A DNA stretch of 64,000 bases from Pseudomonas nitroreducens (GCF_024170165.1 NZ_JALJXP010000002.1:1-64000); one strand, 5' to 3'. Counted from the stretch's first letter, positions 1 through 10,374 are shown. Program-made: numbers and translations. Notes: generated by a model not told the origin, from the sequence alone.

Positions 1-167
1 AAACTCACTGTCAAGCACCTCGGCGACCTTCTTTTCAGCTCGCTGCCGGAGCAGCCAATGAAGAGCGGCAAGTGAATCACCTGCCTGATCACCACTCTCA
101 CCTTAGAATCTCTGTAAGTACTTGATTTTCAAGTTCTTTCAGCGCTTCGTCGCTGGGAGTGGTGCGC

Positions 168-195
168 ATTATAGGAAGTTTAAATCGGCCGTCAA
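168..195 (-). promoter_or_regulatory. Stable-RNA (rRNA-type) promoter, reading off the left edge
   Basis: On the minus strand there is a -35 TTGACG (195-190), a 16-bp spacer and a perfect -10 TATAAT (173-168), followed by a GC-rich GCGC discriminator. An AT-rich, UP-element-like stretch lies upstream (about 196-220). A second -35, TTGACA, sits at 14-9, and its -10 would lie outside the window. Tandem TTGACA/TATAAT promoters with GCGC discriminators are typical of Pseudomonas rRNA and tRNA operons, so a 16S rRNA or tRNA operon probably begins just left of the window. The transcribed gene itself is not visible, so rrn against tRNA is inference. Confidence 0.7.
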
Positions 196-554
196 CGACT
201 TTTTGCAAAAAGATGACAAAGGGGCTTCTCCCCTCCTCCCTTCTATATAGAAGCAGCACGTGCCTGCCCCTCTCCGCACCGGCGCAGCAACGGCTTCCAG
301 CCAGCTGCGCCCTGCTGCCTATATAAAGAAGGCACCGCTGAACCTCACATCCCCAGCGCGCTTCCCGGATTCCTACGCGCTTTGCAGGTTGCCGCCTCGG
401 CAAACCCTCCCCCATCCTCCGCCCGTCACGGTCAATCCCGTGACCAGGTTTAGCGACTTGAGAGATGGCGCGACTGCGCTGAAAGCGCATGCGGGAAACA
501 GCGAAGGTTTCCTGTAGGCCCTTTCACGCCTGTAGTATTCACTACTGGCTCTAT

Positions 555-684
555 GGCGGATCGCGCGGGGAGACCCTCGGGTCTGCCGGTTCCATCTCCC
601 GGTTCGCTAACCCTGCGCGGTCCGCCACCCTTCGAATAGCGACGACGCGTGGCGGCTCCTCAACCTCGTAGATGGAGCTCCATC
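555..684 (+). ncRNA. Structured 5' leader RNA of the BRO-N gene (candidate cis-regulatory element)
   Basis: A 16-bp stem can form between 555-570 and 611-626, with only two G-U pairs. It encloses two hairpins: a perfect AGACC/GGTCT stem with a CTCG loop (571-584) and GCCGG/CCGGT (585-603). The 3' strand of the closing stem can pair instead with GTGGCGG (649-655) through CCGCCAC (622-628), so two mutually exclusive folds exist. The leader ends in a perfect 14-nt palindrome (671-684) that contains the ribosome-binding GGAG and touches the ATG at 685. This looks like a translational control element. I recall similar leaders before small ORFs in other pseudomonads, but that is memory only. Confidence 0.55.
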
Positions 685-1179
685 ATGCAAGACACCTATC
701 GGCCATTCGTTTTCCAACGTCACGCCCACCAACTACGCGCCGTCCTGATCGACCGCCAGCCCTGGTTCGTCGCCCACGACTTCGCCCGCCTGATCAACGC
801 CCACCGCCCCTACCGCCTCCCCCAGCGCATGGACCCGGAACAGAAACGCGCCGTCATCCTGGAATACCTCAGCGGCTTCCGCGAGGAAGTGGAAGTCATC
901 AGCGAATCCGGCGCCTACAAAGCCCTCTACCGCTTCTGGCACCCCGAACACCGCCACATCGCCAAATGGCTCAGCGACGAAGTCCTCCCCACCCTCCACG
1001 ACACCCAGCACATCCCCGACACCCATCCCCAGCGCACCTTCATGACCTGGGCCAACCAGCGCATCGGCGTCATCAAGTGGCAAGGCGAAATCTGGATAGC
1101 TCGACGGGACCTGCCGACCTTCCTGGCCGCCCAGGATGATTGGGCGCTGAGGGACGCGCCGAGTTGGCGATCGATCTAG
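685..1179 (+). CDS. BRO family, N-terminal domain protein (phage antirepressor-like)
   Basis: This is a 164-residue protein beginning MQDTYRPFVFQ. Residues about 5-100 match the Bro-N layout: an N-terminal beta segment, WFVAHDFARLIN, and a central LSDEVLPTL-like helix that in Bro-N antirepressors usually reads WFxxEVLPxI. The family is found in phage antirepressors and in many host-encoded small proteins, and is thought to bind DNA. No DNA-binding or KilA C-terminal domain is recognisable after residue 110. The ATG at 685 is chosen because GGAG lies 7 nt upstream inside a palindrome; the longer frame from 649 would run through the leader stem. No other phage gene is nearby, so it appears to be a solitary gene beside tRNA-Pro and a stable-RNA promoter. 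Its role is unknown. Confidence 0.75.
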   Translation: MQDTYRPFVFQRHAHQLRAVLIDRQPWFVAHDFARLINAHRPYRLPQRMDPEQKRAVILEYLSGFREEVEVISESGAYKALYRFWHPEHRHIAKWLSDEVLPTLHDTQHIPDTHPQRTFMTWANQRIGVIKWQGEIWIARRDLPTFLAAQDDWALRDAPSWRSI

Positions 1180-1204
1180 GTAGCATTGCGAAACAGAGGA
1201 AAGC

Positions 1205-1236
1205 AAAAAGGCCGATTCATTGCTGAACCGGCCTTT
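1205..1236 (-). terminator. Rho-independent terminator after tRNA-Pro
   Basis: AAAAGGCCG and CGGCCTTTT form a 9-bp stem with a 14-nt loop. The A/T tracts on both sides make it usable in both directions. It lies 8 nt beyond the 3' end of tRNA-Pro and 26 nt beyond the stop of the BRO-N gene, so it probably ends both transcripts. Confidence 0.8.
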
Positions 1237-1243
1237 TCAAATT

Positions 1244-1321
<78 letters not shown>

Positions 1322-1405
1322 CGTTGCTTCCAAGTTCCCTCAGAAGCGGATCGCACTATACCCCAAGCATTTGCTTTGGAGAAGTGCTTTTTTCATTTTT
1401 TTCAG

Positions 1406-1762
1406 TTACTTGCGAAGCACATGCAGCACATCTTCCAATTCGGCGATCATCTGCCGGATCAGTTGCTTGTACTGGGTGGCGTCCTCGCGGGCTTCGTCGC
1501 CGGTGAGGCGCTGACGGGCTCCACCGATGGTGAAGCCCTGGTCATAGAGCAGCGCACGGATCTGGCGAATCATGAGCACGTCCTGGCGCTGGTAATAGCG
1601 CCGGTTGCCCCTTCGCTTGACCGGGTTGAGTTGCGGAAATTCCTGTTCCCAGTACCGCAGCACATGCGGCTTCACCGCGCAAAGGTCGCTCACTTCACCG
1701 ATGGTGAAATAGCGCTTGCCCGGGATGGGGGGCAACTCGTCGTTATGACTTGGTTCCAGCAT
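1406..1762 (-). CDS. MerR-family transcriptional regulator, distal gene of the ihfA cluster
   Basis: This is a 118-residue protein starting [12 protein letters not shown]. Residues about 17-85 form a MerR winged helix ([25 protein letters not shown], then [11 protein letters not shown]), with a helical C-terminus suited to dimerisation. There is no metal-binding cysteine set. The ATG at 1762 is preferred over a TTG at 1771. Either start overlaps the 3' end of ihfA, implying translational coupling. A MerR gene directly after ihfA is conserved across pseudomonads. Its target is unknown. It is the last gene of the thrS-to-ihfA run before tRNA-Pro. Confidence 0.9.
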   Translation of the reverse strand: MLEPSHNDELPPIPGKRYFTIGEVSDLCAVKPHVLRYWEQEFPQLNPVKRRGNRRYYQRQDVLMIRQIRALLYDQGFTIGGARQRLTGDEAREDATQYKQLIRQMIAELEDVLHVLRK

Positions 1763-2045
1763 AAGCTTCAACCCTGGCCTTCAGTTTCTGCCCTGGACGA
1801 AAGGTGACGACGCGCCGGGCTGTGATCGGGATTTCCTCTCCCGTCTTCGGGTTGCGTCCGGGACGCTGGCGCTTGTCGCGCAGGTCGAAGTTGCCGAAAC
1901 CCGACAACTTAACCTGTTCGTTATGCTCCAGCGCCTGGCGGATCTCTTCGAAGAAGAGCTCCACCAGTTCCTTGGCTTCCCGCTTATTCAGGCCCAGCTC
2001 TTCGTACAGACGTTCAGCAATTTCAGCTTTCGTCAGAGCCCCCAT
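1743..2045 (-). CDS. ihfA: Integration host factor subunit alpha
   Basis: This is a 100-residue protein, the normal length, of the HU/IHF fold. It begins [18 protein letters not shown] and carries the beta-arm segment [26 protein letters not shown] with the conserved intercalating proline in GRNPKTG. It forms a heterodimer with IHF-beta (not in the window) that bends DNA sharply, supporting sigma-54 promoters, recombination and chromosome structure. It starts 3 nt after the pheT stop, in the classical pheS-pheT-ihfA order, and its end overlaps the MerR gene. Confidence 0.97.
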   Translation of the reverse strand: MGALTKAEIAERLYEELGLNKREAKELVELFFEEIRQALEHNEQVKLSGFGNFDLRDKRQRPGRNPKTGEEIPITARRVVTFRPGQKLKARVEAYAGTKS

Positions 2046-2048
2046 ACG

Positions 2049-4427
2049 CTACTTCCTTAACGTGGCGTTGAACCTTTGTTCCAGCGAGGCGACGATATTC
2101 TGCGTAGTCGCGTTCACCTCGTCATCATTAAGAGTGCGTGATGGATGCTGCCAGGTCAAGCCAACGGCCAAGCTTTTTCTAAGCGGATCAATGCCTTTAC
2201 CGTGGTAGACGTCAAAGAGCCTGAGGTCCGTCAGCCATTCGCCCGCCGTTTCACGGATATTTGCCAGGACGAACTCGGCCGGGGTATCCAGATCGACGAT
2301 CAGCGCGAGGTCACGGCGCACTTCGGGGAAGCGCGACAGTTCGCTGAATTTCGGCAGGCGGCCCTTGGCGACTTCGGCCAGTACCAGCTCGAAGACGTAG
2401 ACCGGGCGATCCAGGTCCAGCGCCTTGGCCAGCTCCGGGTGCAGGGCGCCCAGATAGCCGACCAGCACGCCGTCGCGCTCGATCTTGGCGGTCTGGCCCG
2501 GGTGCAGTGCCGGGTGTTCCGCCGGGGAGAAGGTGAAGGCTTCGAGGGCGCCGGCATTACCCAGCAGCGCTTCGACGTCGGCTTTCACGTCGAAGAAGTC
2601 GACGCTCTCGCGGCCGTTGGCCCAACCTTCCGGCTGACGGGCACCGCAGACGACGCCGGCGAGCATGTTTTCCTGCACCAGGCCCTCCAGCTGACCGACG
2701 AAACGCAGGCCGCTTTCGAACAGGCGCACGCGGGTCTGCTGGCGGTTGAGGTTGTGCTGCAGGGACTTCACCAGACCCGGCCAGAGCGAGGCGCGCATGG
2801 CGGCCATGTCGGCGGAGATCGGGTTGGCCAGCATCAGCGGCTCAACGCCTGGGTGGAACAGCTGGAACAGCTTGGGATCGATGAAGCTGTAGGTGATGGC
2901 TTCCTGGTAGTCGCGGGCGACCAGCAGGCGGCGCAGCGCCGGCAGTTCGGCCTGGGACTCGGACTTGGTGTTCGGCGCCAGGCGGGCCTGCGGGTAGCGG
3001 ACCGGCAGACGGTTGTAACCGTACAGGCGGCCCAGCTCTTCGATCAGGTCGACTTCGATGGAGACGTCAAAGCGATGGCTCGGCACACCCACGGTCCAGG
3101 CATCGGTACCAGCTTTCTGGACGTCGAATTCCAGAGCGGTGAGCAGACGCTCGATCTCGGCGTTTTCCAGGGTCATGCCCAGCATCTGGGTGACGCGCTC
3201 GGCACGCAAGGTGACCGGTGCGACCTTCGGCAGGTCGGCCTCGCTGGCTTGCTCAACGATCGGGCCGGCTTCGCCACCAACGATCTGCAGCAGCAGTTCG
3301 GTGGCGCGCTCCATGGCGCGGCGAGCCAGCTGCGAGTCCACGCCACGCTCGAAGCGGTGCGAGGCATCGGTGTGCAGGCCATAGGAGCGGGCCTTGCCGG
3401 CCACGGCGATGTTGTCGAAGAAGGCGCTTTCAAGGAACAGGTCGCGGGTCTTGGCGCTGACGCCGCTGTGCTCGCCACCCATCACGCCAGCGATGGCCAG
3501 GGCGCGTTCGTGGTCGGCGATCACCAGGGTGTCGGCACGCAGGGTGACTTCCTGGCCGTCGAGCAGGACGAGCTTCTCGCCCTCCTCCGCCATGCGCACG
3601 CGAATGCCGCCCTTGATCTCATCAAGGTCGAAGGCGTGCATCGGCTGGCCCAGTTCGATCATCACGTAGTTGGTGATGTCGACGGCGGCGTCGATGCTGC
3701 GGATATCGGAACGACGCAGGCGCTCGACCATCCACAGGGGGGATGGCTTGCTCAGGTCGACGTTGCGGATGACGCGGCCGAGGTAGCGCGGGCAAGCCTT
3801 GGGTGCCAGCAGCTCGATGCTGCGTACATCATCGATATGCGGAGCAACAGCGTTGACCACCACCGGCTTGACCTCGGCGCTGTACAGCGCGCCGACTTCG
3901 CGGGCGAGGCCGGTGAGGGACAGGCAGTCGCCGCGGTTCGGGGTCAGGCCGATCTCGATGGAGGCGTCGTTCAGCTCGAGGTAGTCGCGCACATTGGCGC
4001 CCACCGGCGCATCCGCGGCGAGCTCCATCAGGCCGGCGTTCTCTTCGCTGATTTCCAGCTCTTTGGCCGAGCAGAGCATGCCGTTGGATTCAACGCCGCG
4101 CAGCTTGGCTTTCTTGATCTTGAAGTCGCCCGGCAGTTCGGCGCCGATCATGGCGAAGGGAATCTTCAGGCCCGGGCGCACGTTGGGCGCGCCGCAGACG
4201 ACCTGGAAGGTCTCCGAACCGTTGCTGACCTGGCAAACGCGCAGCTTGTCGGCGTCCGGGTGCTGCTCGGTCGACAGCACTTCGCCGACGACCACACCGC
4301 TGAACTGGCCGGCAACCGGGATCACGGCGTCGACCTCGAGGCCGGCCATGGACAGACGAGCCACCAGCTCGTCACGGGATACCTGCGGATTTACCCAGCT
4401 CCGCAGCCACTGTTCACTGAATTTCAT
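2049..4427 (-). CDS. pheT: Phenylalanine--tRNA ligase beta subunit
   Basis: This is a 792-residue protein, the expected length. Domains in order are an N-terminal EMAP-type tRNA-binding fold (about 40-150), the B3/B4 editing region (about 210-390), the B5 DNA-binding-like domain (about 400-475), a degenerate class II synthetase core (about 490-690) and a C-terminal anticodon-binding FDX-ACB domain (about 700-792). With PheS it forms the alpha2-beta2 enzyme that charges tRNA-Phe, with editing of misacylated Tyr in this subunit. It lies 34 nt downstream of pheS and ends 3 nt before ihfA, so it is cotranscribed. Confidence 0.98.
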   Translation of the reverse strand: MKFSEQWLRSWVNPQVSRDELVARLSMAGLEVDAVIPVAGQFSGVVVGEVLSTEQHPDADKLRVCQVSNGSETFQVVCGAPNVRPGLKIPFAMIGAELPGDFKIKKAKLRGVESNGMLCSAKELEISEENAGLMELAADAPVGANVRDYLELNDASIEIGLTPNRGDCLSLTGLAREVGALYSAEVKPVVVNAVAPHIDDVRSIELLAPKACPRYLGRVIRNVDLSKPSPLWMVERLRRSDIRSIDAAVDITNYVMIELGQPMHAFDLDEIKGGIRVRMAEEGEKLVLLDGQEVTLRADTLVIADHERALAIAGVMGGEHSGVSAKTRDLFLESAFFDNIAVAGKARSYGLHTDASHRFERGVDSQLARRAMERATELLLQIVGGEAGPIVEQASEADLPKVAPVTLRAERVTQMLGMTLENAEIERLLTALEFDVQKAGTDAWTVGVPSHRFDVSIEVDLIEELGRLYGYNRLPVRYPQARLAPNTKSESQAELPALRRLLVARDYQEAITYSFIDPKLFQLFHPGVEPLMLANPISADMAAMRASLWPGLVKSLQHNLNRQQTRVRLFESGLRFVGQLEGLVQENMLAGVVCGARQPEGWANGRESVDFFDVKADVEALLGNAGALEAFTFSPAEHPALHPGQTAKIERDGVLVGYLGALHPELAKALDLDRPVYVFELVLAEVAKGRLPKFSELSRFPEVRRDLALIVDLDTPAEFVLANIRETAGEWLTDLRLFDVYHGKGIDPLRKSLAVGLTWQHPSRTLNDDEVNATTQNIVASLEQRFNATLRK

Positions 4428-4461
4428 CCTGCTCTCCTAAATGCGTTGACGGTCGTGCGGG

Positions 4462-5530
<1,069 letters not shown>

Positions 5531-5575
5531 CGGTGACGTTACGTCCGGACGAAGATCCGGTAACTGTCGCGGGGC

Positions 5576-5932
5576 TTAAGCCAGGCTGGCTTTCGCTTTC
5601 TCGACAATTGCGGTAAACGCCGCTTTTTCGTTCACAGCCAGATCGGCCAGGACCTTACGGTCGATCTCGATGGCCGCTTTTTTCAGGCCAGCGATCAGAC
5701 GGCTGTAGGACAGACCGTTCAGACGAGCACCAGCGTTGATACGAGCGATCCACAGAGCGCGGAACTGACGCTTGCGCTGACGACGGTCGCGGTAGGCGTA
5801 TTGGCCTGCCTTGATTACCGCCTGCTTGGCAACACGGAACACACGCGAACGCGCGCCGTAGTAGCCTTTTGCGAGCTTCAGAATCTTTTTGTGACGACGA
5901 CGGGCAATTACGCCACGCTTAACACGAGCCAT
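5576..5932 (-). CDS. rplT: 50S ribosomal protein L20
   Basis: This is a 118-residue basic protein, the standard length. It begins [20 protein letters not shown], the rRNA-binding N-terminal extension of L20, followed by the globular domain ([24 protein letters not shown]). It is an early 23S rRNA-binding assembly protein and, in E. coli, a translational repressor of the infC-rpmI-rplT operon. It lies 21 nt downstream of rpmI. Confidence 0.98.
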   Translation of the reverse strand: MARVKRGVIARRRHKKILKLAKGYYGARSRVFRVAKQAVIKAGQYAYRDRRQRKRQFRALWIARINAGARLNGLSYSRLIAGLKKAAIEIDRKVLADLAVNEKAAFTAIVEKAKASLA

Positions 5933-5953
5933 TTATTTATCCTCTACCAGAAA

Positions 5954-6148
5954 TCAACGCAGACGCAGGGAGCGCGCTACACGGCGAACGTCGGAAGCAG
6001 CGAGCATCGAAGTGCCGCGCAGCTGACGCTTACGCTTGGTGGTCATTTTGGTCAGGATGTGGCTCTTGAAAGCGTGCTTGTGCTTGATGCCACCAGCAGT
6101 CACTTTGAAGCGCTTTTTGGCGCCACTCTTGGTTTTCATCTTTGGCAT
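5954..6148 (-). CDS. rpmI: 50S ribosomal protein L35
   Basis: This is a 64-residue, very basic protein ([21 protein letters not shown]-terminal LRLR) of typical L35 length and sequence. It lies between infC and rplT in the universal infC-rpmI-rplT order. In E. coli the rpmI start region is the site of L20 repression. The 60-nt gap between infC and rpmI here could hold an equivalent site, but I did not identify a pseudoknot. Confidence 0.98.
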   Translation of the reverse strand: MPKMKTKSGAKKRFKVTAGGIKHKHAFKSHILTKMTTKRKRQLRGTSMLAASDVRRVARSLRLR

Positions 6149-6208
6149 GTTTGGTACTCCGCATTCGTTAACAACTGATAACCATCAGGCCTGCCAGTGC
6201 CCGGGAGG

Positions 6209-6757
6209 TTATTTACGCTTCTTGGGAGCGATGACCATCATCAGCTGGCGTCCTTCCAGCTTAGGATGCTGTTCCACGGTGCCGATTTCGGCGAGGTCGG
6301 TTTCGACCCGCTTCAACAGCTCCATGCCCAGCTCCTGGTGGGCCATCTCACGACCACGGAATCGAAGCGATACCTTGGCCTTGTCCCCTTCATTAAGGAA
6401 ACGTACCAGGTTGCGTAGTTTTACCTGGTAATCCCCTTCTTCCGTCCCTGGACGAAACTTGATTTCTTTGATCTGTTGCTGGTGCTGGTTTTTCTTCGCA
6501 GCAGCGGCTTGCTTCTTCTTCTCGAAGAGGTGCTTGCCGTAGTCCATGATGCGGCAGACAGGGGGCACCGCATCAGCAGAAATTTCCACCAGGTCCAGCT
6601 TGGCCTCGTCAGCCAGACGGAGAGCCTCATCGATGGAGACCACGCCGATCTGCTGACCGTCAGCACCAATCAGACGAACCTCACGGGCGGTGATGTTCTC
6701 GTTGATCGGCGGTTTCGGGAGAGCCCGCTTATCCTGTCTCATTTCACGCTTAATAAT
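6209..6757 (-). CDS. infC: Translation initiation factor IF-3 (rare non-AUG start)
   Basis: This is an about 182-residue IF-3. The N-domain contains [22 protein letters not shown], a Lys-rich linker follows ([21 protein letters not shown]), and the C-domain contains [26 protein letters not shown]-3 binds the 30S subunit and rejects non-canonical initiation codons. The first ATG (6742) gives 177 residues but has no ribosome-binding site. GGAG (6766-6763), inside the end of thrS, places ATT at 6757 five nt downstream; ATC 6760 and ATT 6754 are alternatives. A rare start codon fits the known IF-3 autoregulation. The start abuts the thrS stop. Confidence 0.95.
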   Translation of the reverse strand: MIKREMRQDKRALPKPPINENITAREVRLIGADGQQIGVVSIDEALRLADEAKLDLVEISADAVPPVCRIMDYGKHLFEKKKQAAAAKKNQHQQQIKEIKFRPGTEEGDYQVKLRNLVRFLNEGDKAKVSLRFRGREMAHQELGMELLKRVETDLAEIGTVEQHPKLEGRQLMMVIAPKKRK

Positions 6758-6759
6758 GA

Positions 6760-8682
6760 TTACTCCGAGTCTTGGCGACCACGCCGGGAAACCGCCTGAG
6801 CAAGCAGCTCAGCGAACTGGGCGACCGGCATCGAGCCGAGGTCTGCCCCTTCGCGCGTACGTACGGCGACGGCCTGCGATTCAACTTCCCTATCACCGAT
6901 GACCAGCAGATAGGGAACCTTGAGCAAAGTATGCTCGCGGATTTTAAAGCCAATTTTCTCGTTTCTCAAGTCAGACTTGGCACGGAATCCGCTTTGCTCG
7001 AGCTGACGCACCACTTCTTCGGCCCATTCGCCCTGCTTGTCAGTGATATTCATCACCACAGCCTGGGTCGGTGCGAGCCAGGCCGGGAACTGGCCGGCGT
7101 AGTGCTCGATGAGCATGCCGATGAAGCGTTCGAAGGAGCCGAGAATCGCACGGTGCAGCATGACCGGACGGATACGGCTGTTATCTTCGGCGATATAGCT
7201 GGCATCCAGACGCTCCGGAAGATTCGGATCGTACTGCAGGGTGCCGCACTGCCAGTTACGGCCGAGGCAGTCCTTCAGGGTGAACTCGATCTTCGGACCG
7301 TAGAAGGCGCCCTCACCCGGCTGGTATTCCCACTCCAGGCCGGATTCGTTCAGAGCGTCGGCCAGAGCACTTTCGGCGCGATCCCACAGATCTTCGGAAC
7401 CGACGCGCTTGGCCGGACGAGTGGACAGCTTCATGGAGACGTCGCTGAAACCGAAGTCCGAGTAGACCTGCAGGGTCAGTTTGATGAAGTCGGCGGCTTC
7501 CTTCTTCACCTGCTCTTCGGTGCAGAAGATGTGGGCGTCGTCCTGGGTGAAGCCACGCACGCGCATGATGCCATGCAGCGCGCCAGACGGCTCGTTGCGG
7601 TGGCACGCGCCGAATTCAGCGAGGCGCAGCGGCAGGTCGCGGTAGGACTTCAGGCCCTGGTTGAAGATCTGTACGTGGCACGGGCAGTTCATCGGCTTGA
7701 CCGCGAAGTCGCGGCTTTCCGACGACGTGGTGAACATGTTTTCGGCGTAGTTGGTCCAGTGACCGGAGCGCTCCCAGAGGATGCGGTCGACAACCTGCGG
7801 GGTGCGGACTTCCACGTAGCCGTGGTCGCGCTGCACCTTGCGCATGTACTGCTCGAGCACCTGATAGACGGTCCAGCCGTTCGGGTGCCAGAAGACCATG
7901 CCCGGTGCTTCTTCCTGGAGGTGGAAGAGGTCGAGTTGCTTGCCGATGCGGCGGTGATCGCGCTTCTCGGCTTCCTCGATGCGCTGGATGTAGGCAGCCA
8001 GCTGCTTCTTGTCCGCCCAGGCAGTGCCATAGACGCGCTGCAGCTGCTCGTTCTTCGAATCGCCACGCCAGTAGGCGCCGGAAATCTTGGTCAGCTTGAA
8101 GGCCTTCAGGAAACGAGTGTTCGGCACGTGCGGGCCACGACACATGTCCACGTACTCCTCATGGAAGTACAGGCCCATGGCCTTCTCGTCCGGCATGTCG
8201 TCGATGAGGCGCAGCTTGTACTCCTCACCACGGGCCTTGAAGGTCTCGATGACTTCGGCGCGCGGCGTCATCTTCTTGATGACGTCGTAGTCCTTCTCGA
8301 TCAGCTCGGCCATGCGCTTTTCGATGGCAGCCATGTCTTCCGGCGTGAAGGGGCGCTCGAAGGCGATGTCGTAATAGAAGCCTTCGTCGATCACCGGACC
8401 GATGACCATCTTCGCAGTCGGGTACAACTGCTTGACCGCATGGCCCACCAGGTGAGCGCAGGAGTGGCGGATGATTTCCAGCCCGTCCTCGTCCTTCGGG
8501 GTGATGATCTGCAGGGTCGCGTCGCTGTCGATGATGTCGCAGGCATCGACCAGGCGGCCGTTGACCTTGCCGGCCAGGGTGGCTTTCGCCAGGCCCGCGC
8601 CAATGGATTGCGCCACCTCGGTCACGCTGACCGGATGATCGAAGGAACGCTGACTACCGTCGGGAAGAGTAATGATGGGCAT
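6760..8682 (-). CDS. thrS: Threonine--tRNA ligase
   Basis: This is a 640-residue class II synthetase of the usual length. It has a TGS domain (about 1-61), the N2 editing domain (about 65-225, with [11 protein letters not shown]), the catalytic core (about 243-535, with [10 protein letters not shown] carrying the zinc-ligand Cys, and [16 protein letters not shown]) and an anticodon-binding domain (about 540-640). The ATG at 8682 is chosen because GGAGG lies just upstream; a longer frame from 8724 lacks support. It is first in the run to ihfA. A perfect hairpin CTGCCCGC/GCGGGCAG (about 8846-8869) lies in the upstream leader and may be regulatory. Confidence 0.98.
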   Translation of the reverse strand: MPIITLPDGSQRSFDHPVSVTEVAQSIGAGLAKATLAGKVNGRLVDACDIIDSDATLQIITPKDEDGLEIIRHSCAHLVGHAVKQLYPTAKMVIGPVIDEGFYYDIAFERPFTPEDMAAIEKRMAELIEKDYDVIKKMTPRAEVIETFKARGEEYKLRLIDDMPDEKAMGLYFHEEYVDMCRGPHVPNTRFLKAFKLTKISGAYWRGDSKNEQLQRVYGTAWADKKQLAAYIQRIEEAEKRDHRRIGKQLDLFHLQEEAPGMVFWHPNGWTVYQVLEQYMRKVQRDHGYVEVRTPQVVDRILWERSGHWTNYAENMFTTSSESRDFAVKPMNCPCHVQIFNQGLKSYRDLPLRLAEFGACHRNEPSGALHGIMRVRGFTQDDAHIFCTEEQVKKEAADFIKLTLQVYSDFGFSDVSMKLSTRPAKRVGSEDLWDRAESALADALNESGLEWEYQPGEGAFYGPKIEFTLKDCLGRNWQCGTLQYDPNLPERLDASYIAEDNSRIRPVMLHRAILGSFERFIGMLIEHYAGQFPAWLAPTQAVVMNITDKQGEWAEEVVRQLEQSGFRAKSDLRNEKIGFKIREHTLLKVPYLLVIGDREVESQAVAVRTREGADLGSMPVAQFAELLAQAVSRRGRQDSE

Positions 8683-8923
8683 GGCGCCTCCTCTCCTAGT
8701 GGTGACCCCTACGAAAGGCCACATGGGTTGGGATGTGCCAGTAAGCGTCGCCCGCCGGGCAGGCCTGCCTCACAGTGGCAGGCGCCTTGTCGGCACCCTG
8801 CGCTTTCGCGCGCGGACGTAGATCACTGGAAGAATTCGACAATCTGCCCGCAAACGATAGCGGGCAGGACGGGGGATGTTACTGCAAGTCGGGGAAACTG
8901 ACGAGCGGCAAGCCTGATCTCGC

Positions 8924-9757
8924 TCAGTACTGCGAGACAAATTCCAGCACGGTGCGATTAAAGGACGCCGGACGGATCACATTCATGCCGTGGGACGCAC
9001 CAGGAATCATCGCCGACCGCACATCCGGCAGTGTCGATTGCAGTGCCTGAATAATTCGCGGGAACGGTTCCGGACTTTTCGCCCCGCCGATCAGCAACAC
9101 CGGCAACTGCAATTTCGAGATCTGCACATGATCAATAGGCGCAGGATGATCGGCGACCTGCCCAACCAATGTCATGGCATTGGCTGTCGCCATTTCACGA
9201 AACTGACGGGAAGACCGCGACCAGACCCCTGCGCCACTGACTGTATCGACAAAAAGTTGCAGCCCCTCTTCTACCTGTCGCGCGCGAATCATCTCCAGCG
9301 CCTGCTGGCGAAACTGATTGCGCGCTAAGGGCGATACGGGCGCTTCGATATTCACCTGAGTGAAAACATCATCGGCAAAGTCTCCGCCAGGGTCGGCGAG
9401 CGTCAACGAGCGCAGTTTCTGCGGAGCTGCCAGCGCCACTCGCAGACATATATTGCCGCCACGCGAATGCCCCAGCAGATGAACCGGGCCCGGCAACTGA
9501 TCAAGCAATGCCAATAGATCATCAACATGCTGCTGCGTGGTAAAACCCGGCCCCTGCCCATCCCACTGCTCCGGAAAATAGTGACGCAGACTGGGCACCA
9601 CCACCTGGTAACGGGCCGACAACGCCTCGACCTGCGCCTGCCAGTAGCGGTAGTCGCAGAGCGACCCATGCACCAGCAGCAGCGGAACGCCCTGCCCGGC
9701 CACCTGGCACGCCAGTGCATAATCATTGACCCGGTATTGCACTATCTCGTTATTCAT
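8924..9757 (-). CDS. Alpha/beta hydrolase
   Basis: This is a 277-residue single-domain alpha/beta hydrolase. It has the oxyanion loop HGSLCD, the nucleophile elbow GHSRGG (Ser about 94), an acid candidate in the LLIGGAKSPEPF region and the catalytic His in GASHGMN. There is no signal peptide, so it is probably cytoplasmic. The ATG at 9757 is chosen over an upstream TTG/ATG extension because homology-like sequence begins at MNNEIVQYRVNDY. Substrate cannot be deduced; esterases, haloperoxidase-like enzymes and lactonases share this pattern. It stands alone, divergent from mvaU. Confidence 0.8.
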   Translation of the reverse strand: MNNEIVQYRVNDYALACQVAGQGVPLLLVHGSLCDYRYWQAQVEALSARYQVVVPSLRHYFPEQWDGQGPGFTTQQHVDDLLALLDQLPGPVHLLGHSRGGNICLRVALAAPQKLRSLTLADPGGDFADDVFTQVNIEAPVSPLARNQFRQQALEMIRARQVEEGLQLFVDTVSGAGVWSRSSRQFREMATANAMTLVGQVADHPAPIDHVQISKLQLPVLLIGGAKSPEPFPRIIQALQSTLPDVRSAMIPGASHGMNVIRPASFNRTVLEFVSQY

Positions 9758-10012
9758 CCAGAACTCGCACGCAACGCACCACAATAAAGCACACAGGTTT
9801 TGCAAGGACTACCGGCCGACGGAAAACCCAGCGGCACCCTTTAGCTCGCGCATTATCCCCGATCGATCAATTAGTCGGCCAAGGTTTCATGCTTCGTTAA
9901 CATTTAAAGTGTGTTTTCCCAATCGCAACAATTCATATATTCAGTTGACGCGTACATTCATCAGAACACAGAATTGCGCCGTACTAATCACCCAAGACAC
10001 GGGAGCACCCAG

Positions 10013-10366
10013 ATGTCCAAACTTGCGGAATTCCGCGAAGCCGAGCGCAAACTCCAGGAACAACTCGCCCTGCTCGAGAAACTCAAGAGCGATGGCGGCC
10101 TGAAAAAAGAACTGGAGTTCAAGGATCAACTGCAAGCCTTGATGGACCAGTACGGCATGAACCTGCGTAATGTCGTCGACATTCTCGACCCGCAGACTTC
10201 CACCGAGCCCGCCGCCGCGCAACAACCGCGCCGCACTCGCCAACTCAAGGTCTACAAGAACCCGCACAATGGCGAGACCATCGAAACCAAGGGTGGCAAC
10301 CACAAGACCCTGAAAGCCTGGAAACAGCAGTACGGTGGCGACACCGTGGAATCCTGGCTGCAGTAA
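10013..10366 (+). CDS. mvaU: H-NS-family nucleoid protein, MvaU type
   Basis: This is a 117-residue protein. The N-terminal coiled coil (about 1-60: KLAEFREAERKLQEQLALLEKLK) mediates dimer and higher-order assembly. A proline/alanine-rich linker follows, then the AT-hook-like DNA-binding C-terminus (about 80-117) with the hallmark YKNPHNGETIETKGGNHKTLKAW. This is the MvaT/MvaU family that silences AT-rich DNA in Pseudomonas. Length and the MSKLAEF start fit MvaU better than the 124-residue MvaT. The ATG at 10013 has GGGAG upstream. The 150-bp upstream region is unusually AT-rich for the window, consistent with autorepression. A hairpin terminator follows. Confidence 0.92.
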   Translation: MSKLAEFREAERKLQEQLALLEKLKSDGGLKKELEFKDQLQALMDQYGMNLRNVVDILDPQTSTEPAAAQQPRRTRQLKVYKNPHNGETIETKGGNHKTLKAWKQQYGGDTVESWLQ

Positions 10367-10374
10367 GACCGATC

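Noticed and set aside
1..75. Plus-strand open frame ending in TGA at 73-75, as if the end of a gene
   Set aside because: Only 24 codons, and the same bases read on the minus strand as a stable-RNA leader with TTGACA and TATAAT elements.
6772..8901. 709-residue plus-strand open frame
   Set aside because: Antisense of thrS; no family features and no ribosome-binding site.
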